Shown here in pieces: positions 57,462-64,000 of a stretch of 64,000 nt of DNA (its first letter is position 1; the number at the start of each line of letters is the position of its first letter). The translations under genes and the position numbers were made by a program. The notes beneath the pieces were generated by a model. It made no database searches. It saw only the letters and a list, made by a program, of their open reading frames with translations, and was not told where the DNA came from. The stretch is taken from positions 1,178,001 to 1,242,000 of the forward strand of contig NZ_CP139302.1 of assembly GCF_034092375.1 (NCBI RefSeq). The letters run 5' to 3'. Origin of the DNA: Prochlorococcus sp. MIT 1300. GTDB lineage: Bacteria > Cyanobacteriota > Cyanobacteriia > PCC-6307 > Cyanobiaceae.

Positions 57462-58692
57462 TCTAATTGTTGTAGGCGGTGGTGCCGCAGGTTTCATGGC
57501 TGCTATCACAGCAGCTGAACAAAGTAATGCTTCTGTGCTTTTATTAGAGGCCACACGTAAGCCATTAGATAAAGTACGAATTAGTGGAGGTGGTCGATGC
57601 AATGTAACTCATGCCTGTTGGGATCCAAGTGAACTCATAACCAAATATCCCCGAGGAGGTATTGCTTTATATAGTCCTTTCACTCGTTTTGCTTGTGGTG
57701 ATTCAATTAGTTGGTTTGCTGAGCATGGAGTTGAATTGGTTGTAGAGGAGGATGGCAGGATGTTTCCTAAAGCCAATACTTCCTTGGCAATAGTTAATTG
57801 CCTAAAAAAAGCAGCTAAAAAAGTTGGCGTGAAGTTACTTCAAGAAGCTTTGGTAAGTACTATAAGAACTGATTTAAATGATCTCTTTATTGTTACACTC
57901 CAAGATAAATCCTTTGCTTTTGCCAAAAAAGCATTACTTGCCACAGGAGGGCATCCTTCTGGGCGGAAGATGGCAAAGGCTTTAGGTCATAATATTATTA
58001 AACCTATTCCTTCATTGTTTACTTTTAAATTAGCTGAGCCCCGTTTGAATAAGTGCAGCGGCATATCTCTTGATTCGGTTAAATTAAATATCAGGGTGGG
58101 CGGAGAGTGTTTTGAGCAACTTGGTAGAGTGCTCATAACTCATTGGGGCATCAGTGGTCCTGCAGTTTTACGTTTAACAGCTTATGCAGCTAGGGCTCTA
58201 CATAAAGATAAATATAAGGCTAAAATTACTATTAATTGGCTGGGTAATTTAGATAGAACTTACATCCAAGAATTTATTCGTAAATTTCGTCATGAAAATG
58301 CATCCAAAAGGATCAAAACAGTTAAACCCTTTTCGACTATACCTAAACGATTTTGGTTATTACTCTTATCGCTTGCCTCGATAGATCCCGATTTGCGTTG
58401 GGCTGACTTTTCTTATAAATTTGAGCAGTCATTAATTGATTGTTTGATTAATAGTCAATTTCGTGTTGAAGGTAGAGGCCCTTTTGGGGAAGAATTTGTG
58501 ACAGCTGGTGGTGTTGAATTGGATGAAATAGATCTTTCTACAATGGAAAGTCGTATATGTTCAGGTTTATATATTGCCGGAGAATTATTGGATGTAGATG
58601 GAATTACAGGTGGTTTTAATTTCCAACATTGTTGGAGTAGTGGCTGGTTAGCAGGCAAGTCAATTGCCAATGCAATTAATAAAGCCTATTAA
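57427..58692 (+). CDS. HI0933/BaiN-type NAD(P)/FAD-dependent oxidoreductase
   Basis: About 421 residues from ATG 57427 (MELLSLSSQQFDLIVVGGGAAG). The dinucleotide motif VVGGGAAGFMAAI, the KVRISGGGRCNVTHA signature and the C-terminal ITGGFNFQHCWSSGWLAGK are diagnostic. Reaction unknown for most members. The open frame extends to 57328 inside msrB, but that region matches nothing, so ATG 57427 with a 35-nt overlap is chosen. No gene follows before grpE; 171 nt. Confidence 0.85.
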   Translation: MELLSLSSQQFDLIVVGGGAAGFMAAITAAEQSNASVLLLEATRKPLDKVRISGGGRCNVTHACWDPSELITKYPRGGIALYSPFTRFACGDSISWFAEHGVELVVEEDGRMFPKANTSLAIVNCLKKAAKKVGVKLLQEALVSTIRTDLNDLFIVTLQDKSFAFAKKALLATGGHPSGRKMAKALGHNIIKPIPSLFTFKLAEPRLNKCSGISLDSVKLNIRVGGECFEQLGRVLITHWGISGPAVLRLTAYAARALHKDKYKAKITINWLGNLDRTYIQEFIRKFRHENASKRIKTVKPFSTIPKRFWLLLLSLASIDPDLRWADFSYKFEQSLIDCLINSQFRVEGRGPFGEEFVTAGGVELDEIDLSTMESRICSGLYIAGELLDVDGITGGFNFQHCWSSGWLAGKSIANAINKAY

Positions 58693-58821
58693 ATCCATAA
58701 AAACTAGATTAAAGTATTGATTTGTATTCTTGTAATTGGTTGCTAATACACATAGGTCATTTTGTTGGTAATTATTACGTCAGATAGGTGCGGGCTTCCG
58801 CAGCTTGTCTGAGGACCACTT

Positions 58822-58839
58822 CACCCATCAACATGGGTG
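58822..58839 (+). promoter_or_regulatory. Hairpin in the grpE leader
   Basis: CACCCAT-CAAC-ATGGGTG is a perfect 7-bp stem with a 4-nt loop ending 24 nt before the grpE ATG at 58864. Flanking CTTCA and TGAAG, and CACTT and AAGTG, could extend it. A structured leader on a heat-shock gene might tune translation with temperature, but there is no direct evidence. Confidence 0.3.
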
Positions 58840-58863
58840 CATGTGAAGCTAGAAGTGCACAGT

Positions 58864-59616
58864 ATGAGTGAAGACGTGACCTCACAAGCTCAGGATCCAA
58901 AGGGATCAGGTTCTGAGGAAAATTCATCAGAATCTGGGAATACTCAATCTGTTGAGCCGATGGCTGACAAGGATTCCAGTAGTGCTCAATTGCCTATTGA
59001 ACAGGCTCAAGCTGAGAATTCAGCCGATGACGGATCTCTGGGAGATAAGCCATTAACCCCTGATAGCGAAGCTCGACTTCAGCAACTGGAAGAGGAGCAT
59101 GAGACTCTTCGAAGTCAATACATGAGAATTGCAGCAGATTTTGACAATTTCAGAAAGCGGCAATCACGTGATCAGGATGATCTCCGAGTACAGCTCACTT
59201 GTACGACTCTTAGTGAGATTCTTCCAGTAGTTGATAACTTTGAGCGTGCGCGACAACAGTTAGATCCTCAGGGCGAAGAGGCACAAGCCCTGCACCGTAG
59301 TTATCAAGGCTTGTATAAACAGCTGGTTGATGTTTTGAAGCAGTTAGGGGTTGCACCAATGCGTGTAGTTGGTCAGTCCTTTGATCCAAACCTGCATGAA
59401 GCGGTTTTACGTGAGCCTAGTGATGAGCACCCAGAAGATGTTGTGATTGAAGAACTACAACGTGGTTATCACCTCAATGGACGTGTTTTGCGTCATGCTC
59501 TTGTGAAGGTCTCTATGGGATCACAAAAAAGTTCAACTAATGATTCTGCTTCTGATCAAGAAACCTCTGAGCAGATCCCTGATGAGCTCTTATCGCCGGA
59601 TAAAGAAAACCAATGA
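58864..59616 (+). CDS. grpE: Nucleotide exchange factor GrpE
   Basis: Exchange factor for DnaK. About 250 residues: a long acidic, Ser/Glu/Gln-rich disordered N-terminus (1-75) and the GrpE core with [23 protein letters not shown] (coiled coil), [12 protein letters not shown] and the beta-wing [19 protein letters not shown]. The frame extends to 58837, but ATG 58864 (MSEDV) is the natural start. dnaJ follows 42 nt downstream, forming the cochaperone operon. Confidence 0.95.
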   Translation: MSEDVTSQAQDPKGSGSEENSSESGNTQSVEPMADKDSSSAQLPIEQAQAENSADDGSLGDKPLTPDSEARLQQLEEEHETLRSQYMRIAADFDNFRKRQSRDQDDLRVQLTCTTLSEILPVVDNFERARQQLDPQGEEAQALHRSYQGLYKQLVDVLKQLGVAPMRVVGQSFDPNLHEAVLREPSDEHPEDVVIEELQRGYHLNGRVLRHALVKVSMGSQKSSTNDSASDQETSEQIPDELLSPDKENQ

Positions 59617-59658
59617 TCTTTCTTTTGGTCTTTACTCTGATGCAATGTTGATGGTCTG

Positions 59659-60789
59659 ATGGCAGATTTTTACGATCTTCTCGGTGTTAGCAGGGATGCT
59701 GACGGAGATACCTTGAAACGGGCTTATCGCCGTTTAGCACGTCAGTACCACCCTGATGTTAATAAGGATCCTGGTGCTGAGGATCGCTTTAAGGAAATTG
59801 GGCGAGCTTATGAAGTGCTTGGTGATCCCCAGTCACGAGCACGTTATGACCAATTTGGTGAGGCTGGGCTTGGTGGGGCAGCTGGGATGCCAGACATGGG
59901 AGATATGGGAGGCTTTGCAGATTTATTTGAGACATTTTTTAGTGGGTTTGGTGGAGGCGCTTCTGCTGGGCCTCGCACGCAACGTAGAGGACCGCAACAG
60001 GGTGAAGATCTTCGATATGACTTAACGATCGATTTTTTGCAAGCGGTTTTTGGAGAAGAAAAAGAAATAAAAGTGCCGCATTTGGAAACTTGTGATGTTT
60101 GCCAAGGAAGTGGGGCGAAAAAAGGAACTCGACCTGTTACTTGCAGTACTTGTGGAGGGGTAGGACAGGTTCGTCGCGCTACTAGAACTCCTTTTGGCAG
60201 CTTTACCCAAGTAGCTGAATGCCCGGCTTGTGGTGGAACGGGCCAGGTAATTGCAGATCCGTGCCCTGCATGTTCGGGACAAGGAGTACGTCAAGTTAGA
60301 AAAAAATTGCGTATCAACATTCCTGCTGGAGTTGATAGTGGAACGCGCTTAAGAGTTACTGGTGAGGGCAATGCCGGTTTACGGGGAGGTCCTTCAGGGG
60401 ATCTATATGTGTTTTTGAAGGTAAAAAGTCATCCAAAGTTGAAACGTGATGGCTTAACTGTTCTTTCAGATGTAAATGTTAGTTATCTTCAGGCGATTTT
60501 GGGGGACACCATCCAAGTTGATACTGTTGATGGTTTATCCGACCTTGATATACCTGCAGGGACTCAACCGAATGCGGTTTTAACTTTGGAAAATAAAGGT
60601 ATTCCTAAGCTAGGGAATCCTGTTGCTAGGGGTAATCAGCGTATCTCAGTAAAGGTACAATTGCCCACAAGATTGTCTGATGAAGAACGTGGTTTGCTAG
60701 AGAATTTAGCTAGTCATCATTCTGCTAAAGGACCACAACATCATCATCACAATAGTGGTTTGTTTGCACGTTTGTTTGGTCAAACTTGA
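59659..60789 (+). CDS. dnaJ: Chaperone DnaJ
   Basis: Hsp40 co-chaperone of DnaK. J domain with YHPDVNKD (HPD motif), a Gly/Met-rich linker (about 75-110), four zinc-binding repeats ([32 protein letters not shown]) and the C-terminal substrate domain. 376 residues. The C-terminus ends with a His run (HHHH) and RLFGQT. The stop overlaps the tusA ATG (TGATG), so the two are coupled. Confidence 0.96.
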   Translation: MADFYDLLGVSRDADGDTLKRAYRRLARQYHPDVNKDPGAEDRFKEIGRAYEVLGDPQSRARYDQFGEAGLGGAAGMPDMGDMGGFADLFETFFSGFGGGASAGPRTQRRGPQQGEDLRYDLTIDFLQAVFGEEKEIKVPHLETCDVCQGSGAKKGTRPVTCSTCGGVGQVRRATRTPFGSFTQVAECPACGGTGQVIADPCPACSGQGVRQVRKKLRINIPAGVDSGTRLRVTGEGNAGLRGGPSGDLYVFLKVKSHPKLKRDGLTVLSDVNVSYLQAILGDTIQVDTVDGLSDLDIPAGTQPNAVLTLENKGIPKLGNPVARGNQRISVKVQLPTRLSDEERGLLENLASHHSAKGPQHHHHNSGLFARLFGQT

Positions 60790-61034
60790 TGAGATCTACA
60801 CTCTCATCAAATAAGATGGACCTGCGAGGTACGCCCTGTCCATTAAATTTTATTCGCTGTAAATTAGCTCTTGAAAGGTTAGAAAATAATGAGTTGCTTC
60901 AGGTTGATTTGGATGTGGGAGAGCCAGAATCTATGGTTATCTTCGGTCTTCGAGATGCAGGGCATAAGGTTGAAATTGTGGGTTACGAAGATGATTGGAT
61001 GAGGGTTTTGGTTGTCAACAACTGTGGAGAGTGA
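60789..61034 (+). CDS. TusA/SirA-like sulfur carrier family protein
   Basis: About 81 residues from ATG 60789. The motif DLRGTPCPLNFIRCKLALERL contains the CPxx Cys of TusA-type sulfur carriers but with Asn instead of the usual second Pro (CPLN instead of CPxP). The rest is the two-layer alpha/beta fold. It may deliver sulfur for tRNA or cofactor thiolation; the partner is unknown. It overlaps dnaJ and rsgA, so it is in the same transcript. ATG 60816 is an alternative start. Confidence 0.8.
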   Translation: MRSTLSSNKMDLRGTPCPLNFIRCKLALERLENNELLQVDLDVGEPESMVIFGLRDAGHKVEIVGYEDDWMRVLVVNNCGE

Positions 61035-61953
61035 ATTCAATTCTTTAATAGGTACTGTTGTGGCTTCACAAGCCAATTATTTTGAGGTTGAGTTAGACGA
61101 TCTAAATAAGAATATTTTGATGGATTTGAATGGTTTTGATCATCAAAAATCTCTTCGAATACTGTGTACCCGAAGGAGTCGTTTGGATCATATAGGTACC
61201 CTCGTGTCGACAGGTGATCGTGTTTGGATCGAAGCTATTGACTGGAAAGCTTGTACGGGAGTAATTGTTAAAGTAGAACCGCGAATAAGCTGGATTGATA
61301 GGCCTCCAGTTGCCAATATTACTTCCTTATTTGTTGTCTTATCATTGAAAAATCCCGCTTTTGATTTAGATCAGGCCAGCCGTTTTTTGCTCACAGCAGA
61401 AAAAACAGGATTAGATTTGCACTTATTGCTTACAAAGACAGACTTGATGGCAAAGAATAACGTGGAGCAAATGTTAAAACGAATAGAAGATTGGGGTTAC
61501 GAACCTATTCCTATTTCAATTAAAAGTGCAGAAGGTTTGGATCATTTGAAATCCCTATTTCTCAAGAAAGGCTTAGCAGTCCTTTGTGGGCCTTCAGGAG
61601 TAGGTAAAAGTAGTTTGCTTAGCTATTTTCTGAAAAAAAAATCAATTAGAGTCGGCAAGTTATCTGGCAGATTACAACGTGGTCGCCATACAACTAGACA
61701 TGTGGAACTTTATTCCTTTGCGACAGGTTGTTATGTTGCAGATACACCAGGTTTTAATAGACCTTCTCTTGAATGTGACCCCTCTGATTTACCTTATCTT
61801 TTTCCAGAAATTAGGAGTAAGCTCAATGAGAATAGATGTAAGTTTAGAAATTGCTTGCATTTAGACGAACCTGGCTGCTCAATTCCAAAAACCTGGGAGA
61901 GATACTCTTTCTATAGAAATTCTATTTTAGAAATACTTAATTCTCGGCGTTAA
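61012..61953 (+). CDS. rsgA: Ribosome small-subunit GTPase RsgA
   Basis: Circularly permuted GTPase that helps 30S maturation. 313 residues: an OB domain (about 1-75), then G4 (LTKTDLM), G1 ([14 protein letters not shown]), G3 (DTPGF) in the permuted order, and a C-terminal zinc site with Cys/His residues in [16 protein letters not shown]. The TTG start at 61012 overlaps tusA by 23 nt; GTG 61024 is an alternative. The 3' end overlaps the ebfC stop on the other strand by 17 nt. Confidence 0.93.
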   Translation: MSTTVESEFNSLIGTVVASQANYFEVELDDLNKNILMDLNGFDHQKSLRILCTRRSRLDHIGTLVSTGDRVWIEAIDWKACTGVIVKVEPRISWIDRPPVANITSLFVVLSLKNPAFDLDQASRFLLTAEKTGLDLHLLLTKTDLMAKNNVEQMLKRIEDWGYEPIPISIKSAEGLDHLKSLFLKKGLAVLCGPSGVGKSSLLSYFLKKKSIRVGKLSGRLQRGRHTTRHVELYSFATGCYVADTPGFNRPSLECDPSDLPYLFPEIRSKLNENRCKFRNCLHLDEPGCSIPKTWERYSFYRNSILEILNSRR

Positions 61954-62284
61954 AATCAGGCAGATTTAATTTTAAGCCTCCGGTCAACTCTTCCATGCGC
62001 TCTTTCATTGTTGTTGTTGAGAGTTTGTATGCTGCCTGTAAAGCTTCTAAGGTAGCTTCTTCAATAGTTTCTTTAGACTCATTCAGAATAGTGTTGTTGA
62101 ACTCAATTCGAAGGGGCTTTTGATTGCCCGAAATCCATACACTTACTCTCTTACTTTCATCTGTTGCTTGAAGCTCCATTTCATCCAATTCAACTTGAAG
62201 GCTTTGTGCTTCTTGTTGGATTTGTTGTGCTTTTCGAAAAGCTTCAGTTAATTGACCGAAATTGGGTAGTCCGAACGCTGCCAT
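61937..62284 (-). CDS. YbaB/EbfC nucleoid-associated protein
   Basis: About 115 residues from ATG 62284 ([20 protein letters not shown]). A long helical N-terminus with [20 protein letters not shown] is followed by the small beta-sheet ([18 protein letters not shown]) and a C-terminal helix with [23 protein letters not shown]. This dimeric family binds DNA and is often near recR; recR is not seen here. The frame extends to 62338, inside murB. It follows murB in the same direction with a small gap. Confidence 0.9.
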   Translation of the reverse strand: MAAFGLPNFGQLTEAFRKAQQIQQEAQSLQVELDEMELQATDESKRVSVWISGNQKPLRIEFNNTILNESKETIEEATLEALQAAYKLSTTTMKERMEELTGGLKLNLPDFNAEN

Positions 62285-62309
62285 GGTTTTTAGAGGCGAT
62301 AGTTGAATG

Positions 62310-63242
62310 CTAATGGTTTGAGTTAGATCCGAAGCCAAGAAATTTAACTTCAGTATGTAGTTTTAATCCATAGGCTTTTTCGACTTCGCATTGTATAAAG
62401 CTAATCAAATCATTTATGTCTTTTGCAGAAGCTGCTGCTTGGTTGACAATAAAATTGGCATGAATATTGGAAATTTCTGCCCCACCTATTCTGTAACCTT
62501 TTAAGCCTAGCCCATCAATAAGTTGTGCGGCTTTTAATGGTTCTGGATTGCGAAATACGCTGCCGCAATTAGGAAGGCTGTATGGTTGTGTGCTTGTCCT
62601 ATGTATCAGGTTTTCGTTTGTTTTTCGGCAGACTTCGTCGCTGTTATGTCCAGCCTCTAATTGTAAAGTGGCTGAGATAACAATCAAATCATCTTCTTGC
62701 AAGCGACTATGGCGATAACCATAGAGAAGATCTTCTTTTTTAAGTTCAAATTGCTTGCCTTCACTTAGGGACATTACGGTTAAGGTTTTCAGCAGGTCTG
62801 AGATGCAACCCCCTTGTGCACCAGCATTCATGACCACAGCTCCTCCTAGTGTTCCTGGTATACCTATTGCCCATTCCAGGCCATGGAGACCTTCCTTGGC
62901 AGCACGTCGAGACAAGCTAGGCAGTGGTTCGCCAGCGAAGGCTTTCACTAATCCGGTATCTCCATTCACTTTTGCTCCGTTTAACTTGCGAGTGCATACA
63001 CTTAATCCTTGCAAAGTTTTATCGTTAACCAATAGATTTGACCCTGCTCCTAAAACTTGGCAGGGAATGTTTTGGGTGTGTGCCCAATTGATAAGTAATT
63101 GCAGTTCATTGGGATCATTTGGCTCTGCAAAAAACTCTGCTTTTCCTCCAACACGCAAAGTAGTGAAATTTGCTAATGAGACAAGGCTTTGCAGATTCAG
63201 TTCTTTAATCAAGGGCGTTATGCTGCCATAGTGGAGCACCAT
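62310..63242 (-). CDS. murB: UDP-N-acetylenolpyruvoylglucosamine reductase
   Basis: FAD enzyme reducing UDP-GlcNAc-enolpyruvate to UDP-MurNAc. 310 residues. FAD domain: [44 protein letters not shown]. The catalytic Ser lies in [10 protein letters not shown] and YGYRHSRL belongs to the active-site loop; [19 protein letters not shown] near the end is conserved. Starts at ATG 63242, overlapping the end of murC by 25 nt. Confidence 0.95.
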   Translation of the reverse strand: MVLHYGSITPLIKELNLQSLVSLANFTTLRVGGKAEFFAEPNDPNELQLLINWAHTQNIPCQVLGAGSNLLVNDKTLQGLSVCTRKLNGAKVNGDTGLVKAFAGEPLPSLSRRAAKEGLHGLEWAIGIPGTLGGAVVMNAGAQGGCISDLLKTLTVMSLSEGKQFELKKEDLLYGYRHSRLQEDDLIVISATLQLEAGHNSDEVCRKTNENLIHRTSTQPYSLPNCGSVFRNPEPLKAAQLIDGLGLKGYRIGGAEISNIHANFIVNQAAASAKDINDLISFIQCEVEKAYGLKLHTEVKFLGFGSNSNH

Positions 63243-64000
63243 TCTTCTAAATCATTCTTCTCATTTAAATGATTCCAAATATTGTTTATATCGCCAGCAC
63301 CGATAACAAGAATAAGATCATTATTGCGACTATACTTTTTGATTGATGTTGTTAAAGTCTCGAGATTTTTACCTAAGAATATGGGTACATTTGGGTTTAG
63401 CTTATTAATAGCTTGTTTTAATGCCTGACTGTTTGCATTGTTTATAGGCTTTTCTCCTGCAGAATAGACTGGTGCCAAGAATAAACAATCAACTTTGCTA
63501 AGAACTGAGGCAAACTCTTGTATAAATTCTTTCATTCTGCTGTAGCGATGTGGCTGGAAGACCACAACCAGTCTTTCAGGGGGATTATCAAAGATAGTTT
63601 TTTTACTTTTTATCATTATTTTAGCCATCGAGATTGTTGCAAGGACCTCACTAGGGTGATGTGCATAGTCATCAACAATTTGTCTACCATTCCAATTACC
63701 TCGAAACTCAAACCGGCGTCCAGGTGTTTGTAGTTCTCCCAAATGTTTTTTGATTTCTTTAAATGGTATGTTTTGTAGTCGACATGCACTAATTGCTCCT
63801 AAAGCATTGCTGAGATTATGTAATCCAGGTACTGGTATTTGAATACGAGAAATAAGTTTTCCTTTTTCATAAAAGTCTGCAATGGTTTGGTCTCCATATA
63901 ATGCAATAGGTATTGCGGCAAAGTCGACGTCTTCGATGTTATTGATAGACCACCAGGCGGAAGCTTTGAAGTTATCCCTCAAGATGCGGCAGTCATAGTT
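63218..64000 (-). CDS. murC: UDP-N-acetylmuramate-L-alanine ligase, 3' part
   Basis: The gene enters from the right edge of the window; about 260 C-terminal residues are seen, reading in from [17 protein letters not shown]. The middle/C-terminal domain is recognised by [48 protein letters not shown] and [14 protein letters not shown]. The ATP-binding P-loop half is outside the window. It overlaps murB by 25 nt, so murC and murB form one transcript. Confidence 0.93.
   Translation of the reverse strand, partial: NYDCRILRDNFKASAWWSINNIEDVDFAAIPIALYGDQTIADFYEKGKLISRIQIPVPGLHNLSNALGAISACRLQNIPFKEIKKHLGELQTPGRRFEFRGNWNGRQIVDDYAHHPSEVLATISMAKIMIKSKKTIFDNPPERLVVVFQPHRYSRMKEFIQEFASVLSKVDCLFLAPVYSAGEKPINNANSQALKQAINKLNPNVPIFLGKNLETLTTSIKKYSRNNDLILVIGAGDINNIWNHLNEKNDLEEWCSTMAA

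Noticed and set aside
58693-58863. CIRCE element before grpE (and before dnaK at 19091-19213)
   Set aside because: The TTAGCACTC-N9-GAGTGCTAA pattern is not present; only unrelated inverted repeats.
62755-63231. 158-codon + strand frame opposite murB
   Set aside because: Shadow of murB, which has complete motifs.

Overview
The window reads as chromosomal DNA of a marine picocyanobacterium, most likely a low-light-type Prochlorococcus. It is AT-rich, tightly packed and has short intergenic gaps. It carries cyanobacterial genes (Tic20, an IctB-like protein, a DUF3134 protein, a fused sucrose-phosphate synthase, a group 2 sigma factor). The gene order around dnaN is the one I recall for the start of Prochlorococcus genomes: dnaN, PRC-barrel protein, purL, purF, gyrA-like, TPR, queG, then nusB and ftsY. 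The genus call is inferred from gene content and order, not from a database search.

Left arm, 1-37.8 kb, mixed strands: a HEAT-repeat fragment, a TrpD2-like protein, an MFS exporter, polyphosphate kinase, a sigma factor, a phytol/dolichol kinase-like protein, DAHP synthase, aconitase B, a ClC channel, a radical SAM protein, an IctB-like protein, PurU, an FAD oxidoreductase, DnaK, shikimate dehydrogenase, Tic20, ribosomal S6 and ArgG. A gene-poor stretch (22.36-23.5 kb) follows, then two small membrane proteins, a DUF3134 protein, MraY, PurT, sucrose-phosphate synthase, UvrA, RecN, an ABC1 kinase, a DUF1400 protein and threonine synthase.

Centre, 37.80-38.16 kb: a non-coding stretch with at least four exact and two near-exact DnaA boxes. 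They are followed by four CTA triplets (a DnaA-trio-like element) and an AT-rich segment, directly upstream of dnaN. This is the best candidate for the chromosomal origin. Base composition switches here: + strand sequence is A-rich to the left and T/G-rich to the right.

Right arm, 38.2-64 kb: dnaN, PRC-barrel protein, purL, purF, a GyrA/ParC-like subunit, a TPR lipoprotein, QueG, an HpsJ-like membrane protein, a DUF502 protein, nusB-ftsY, an RsbU-type phosphatase, argH, a glycine-rich RRM protein, DusA, MsrB, an HI0933-type flavoprotein, grpE-dnaJ-tusA-rsgA, ebfC, murB and the 3' part of murC.

Links between genes: PurU releases formate and PurT consumes it, and purL and purF add two more purine steps. 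argG and argH are both present but unlinked. DnaK, GrpE and DnaJ complete one chaperone set. MraY, MurB and MurC belong to peptidoglycan synthesis.

Most unusual points: (1) the origin with a DnaA-trio-like element; (2) a GC-rich 50-codon reading frame at 23.2 kb with a strong ribosome site, an in-frame TAG and a terminator; (3) next to it, a phage-like double zinc-ribbon gene whose N-terminus is in another frame; (4) two otherwise intact genes whose conserved N-termini extend past the first ATG/GTG/TTG to an in-frame CTG.
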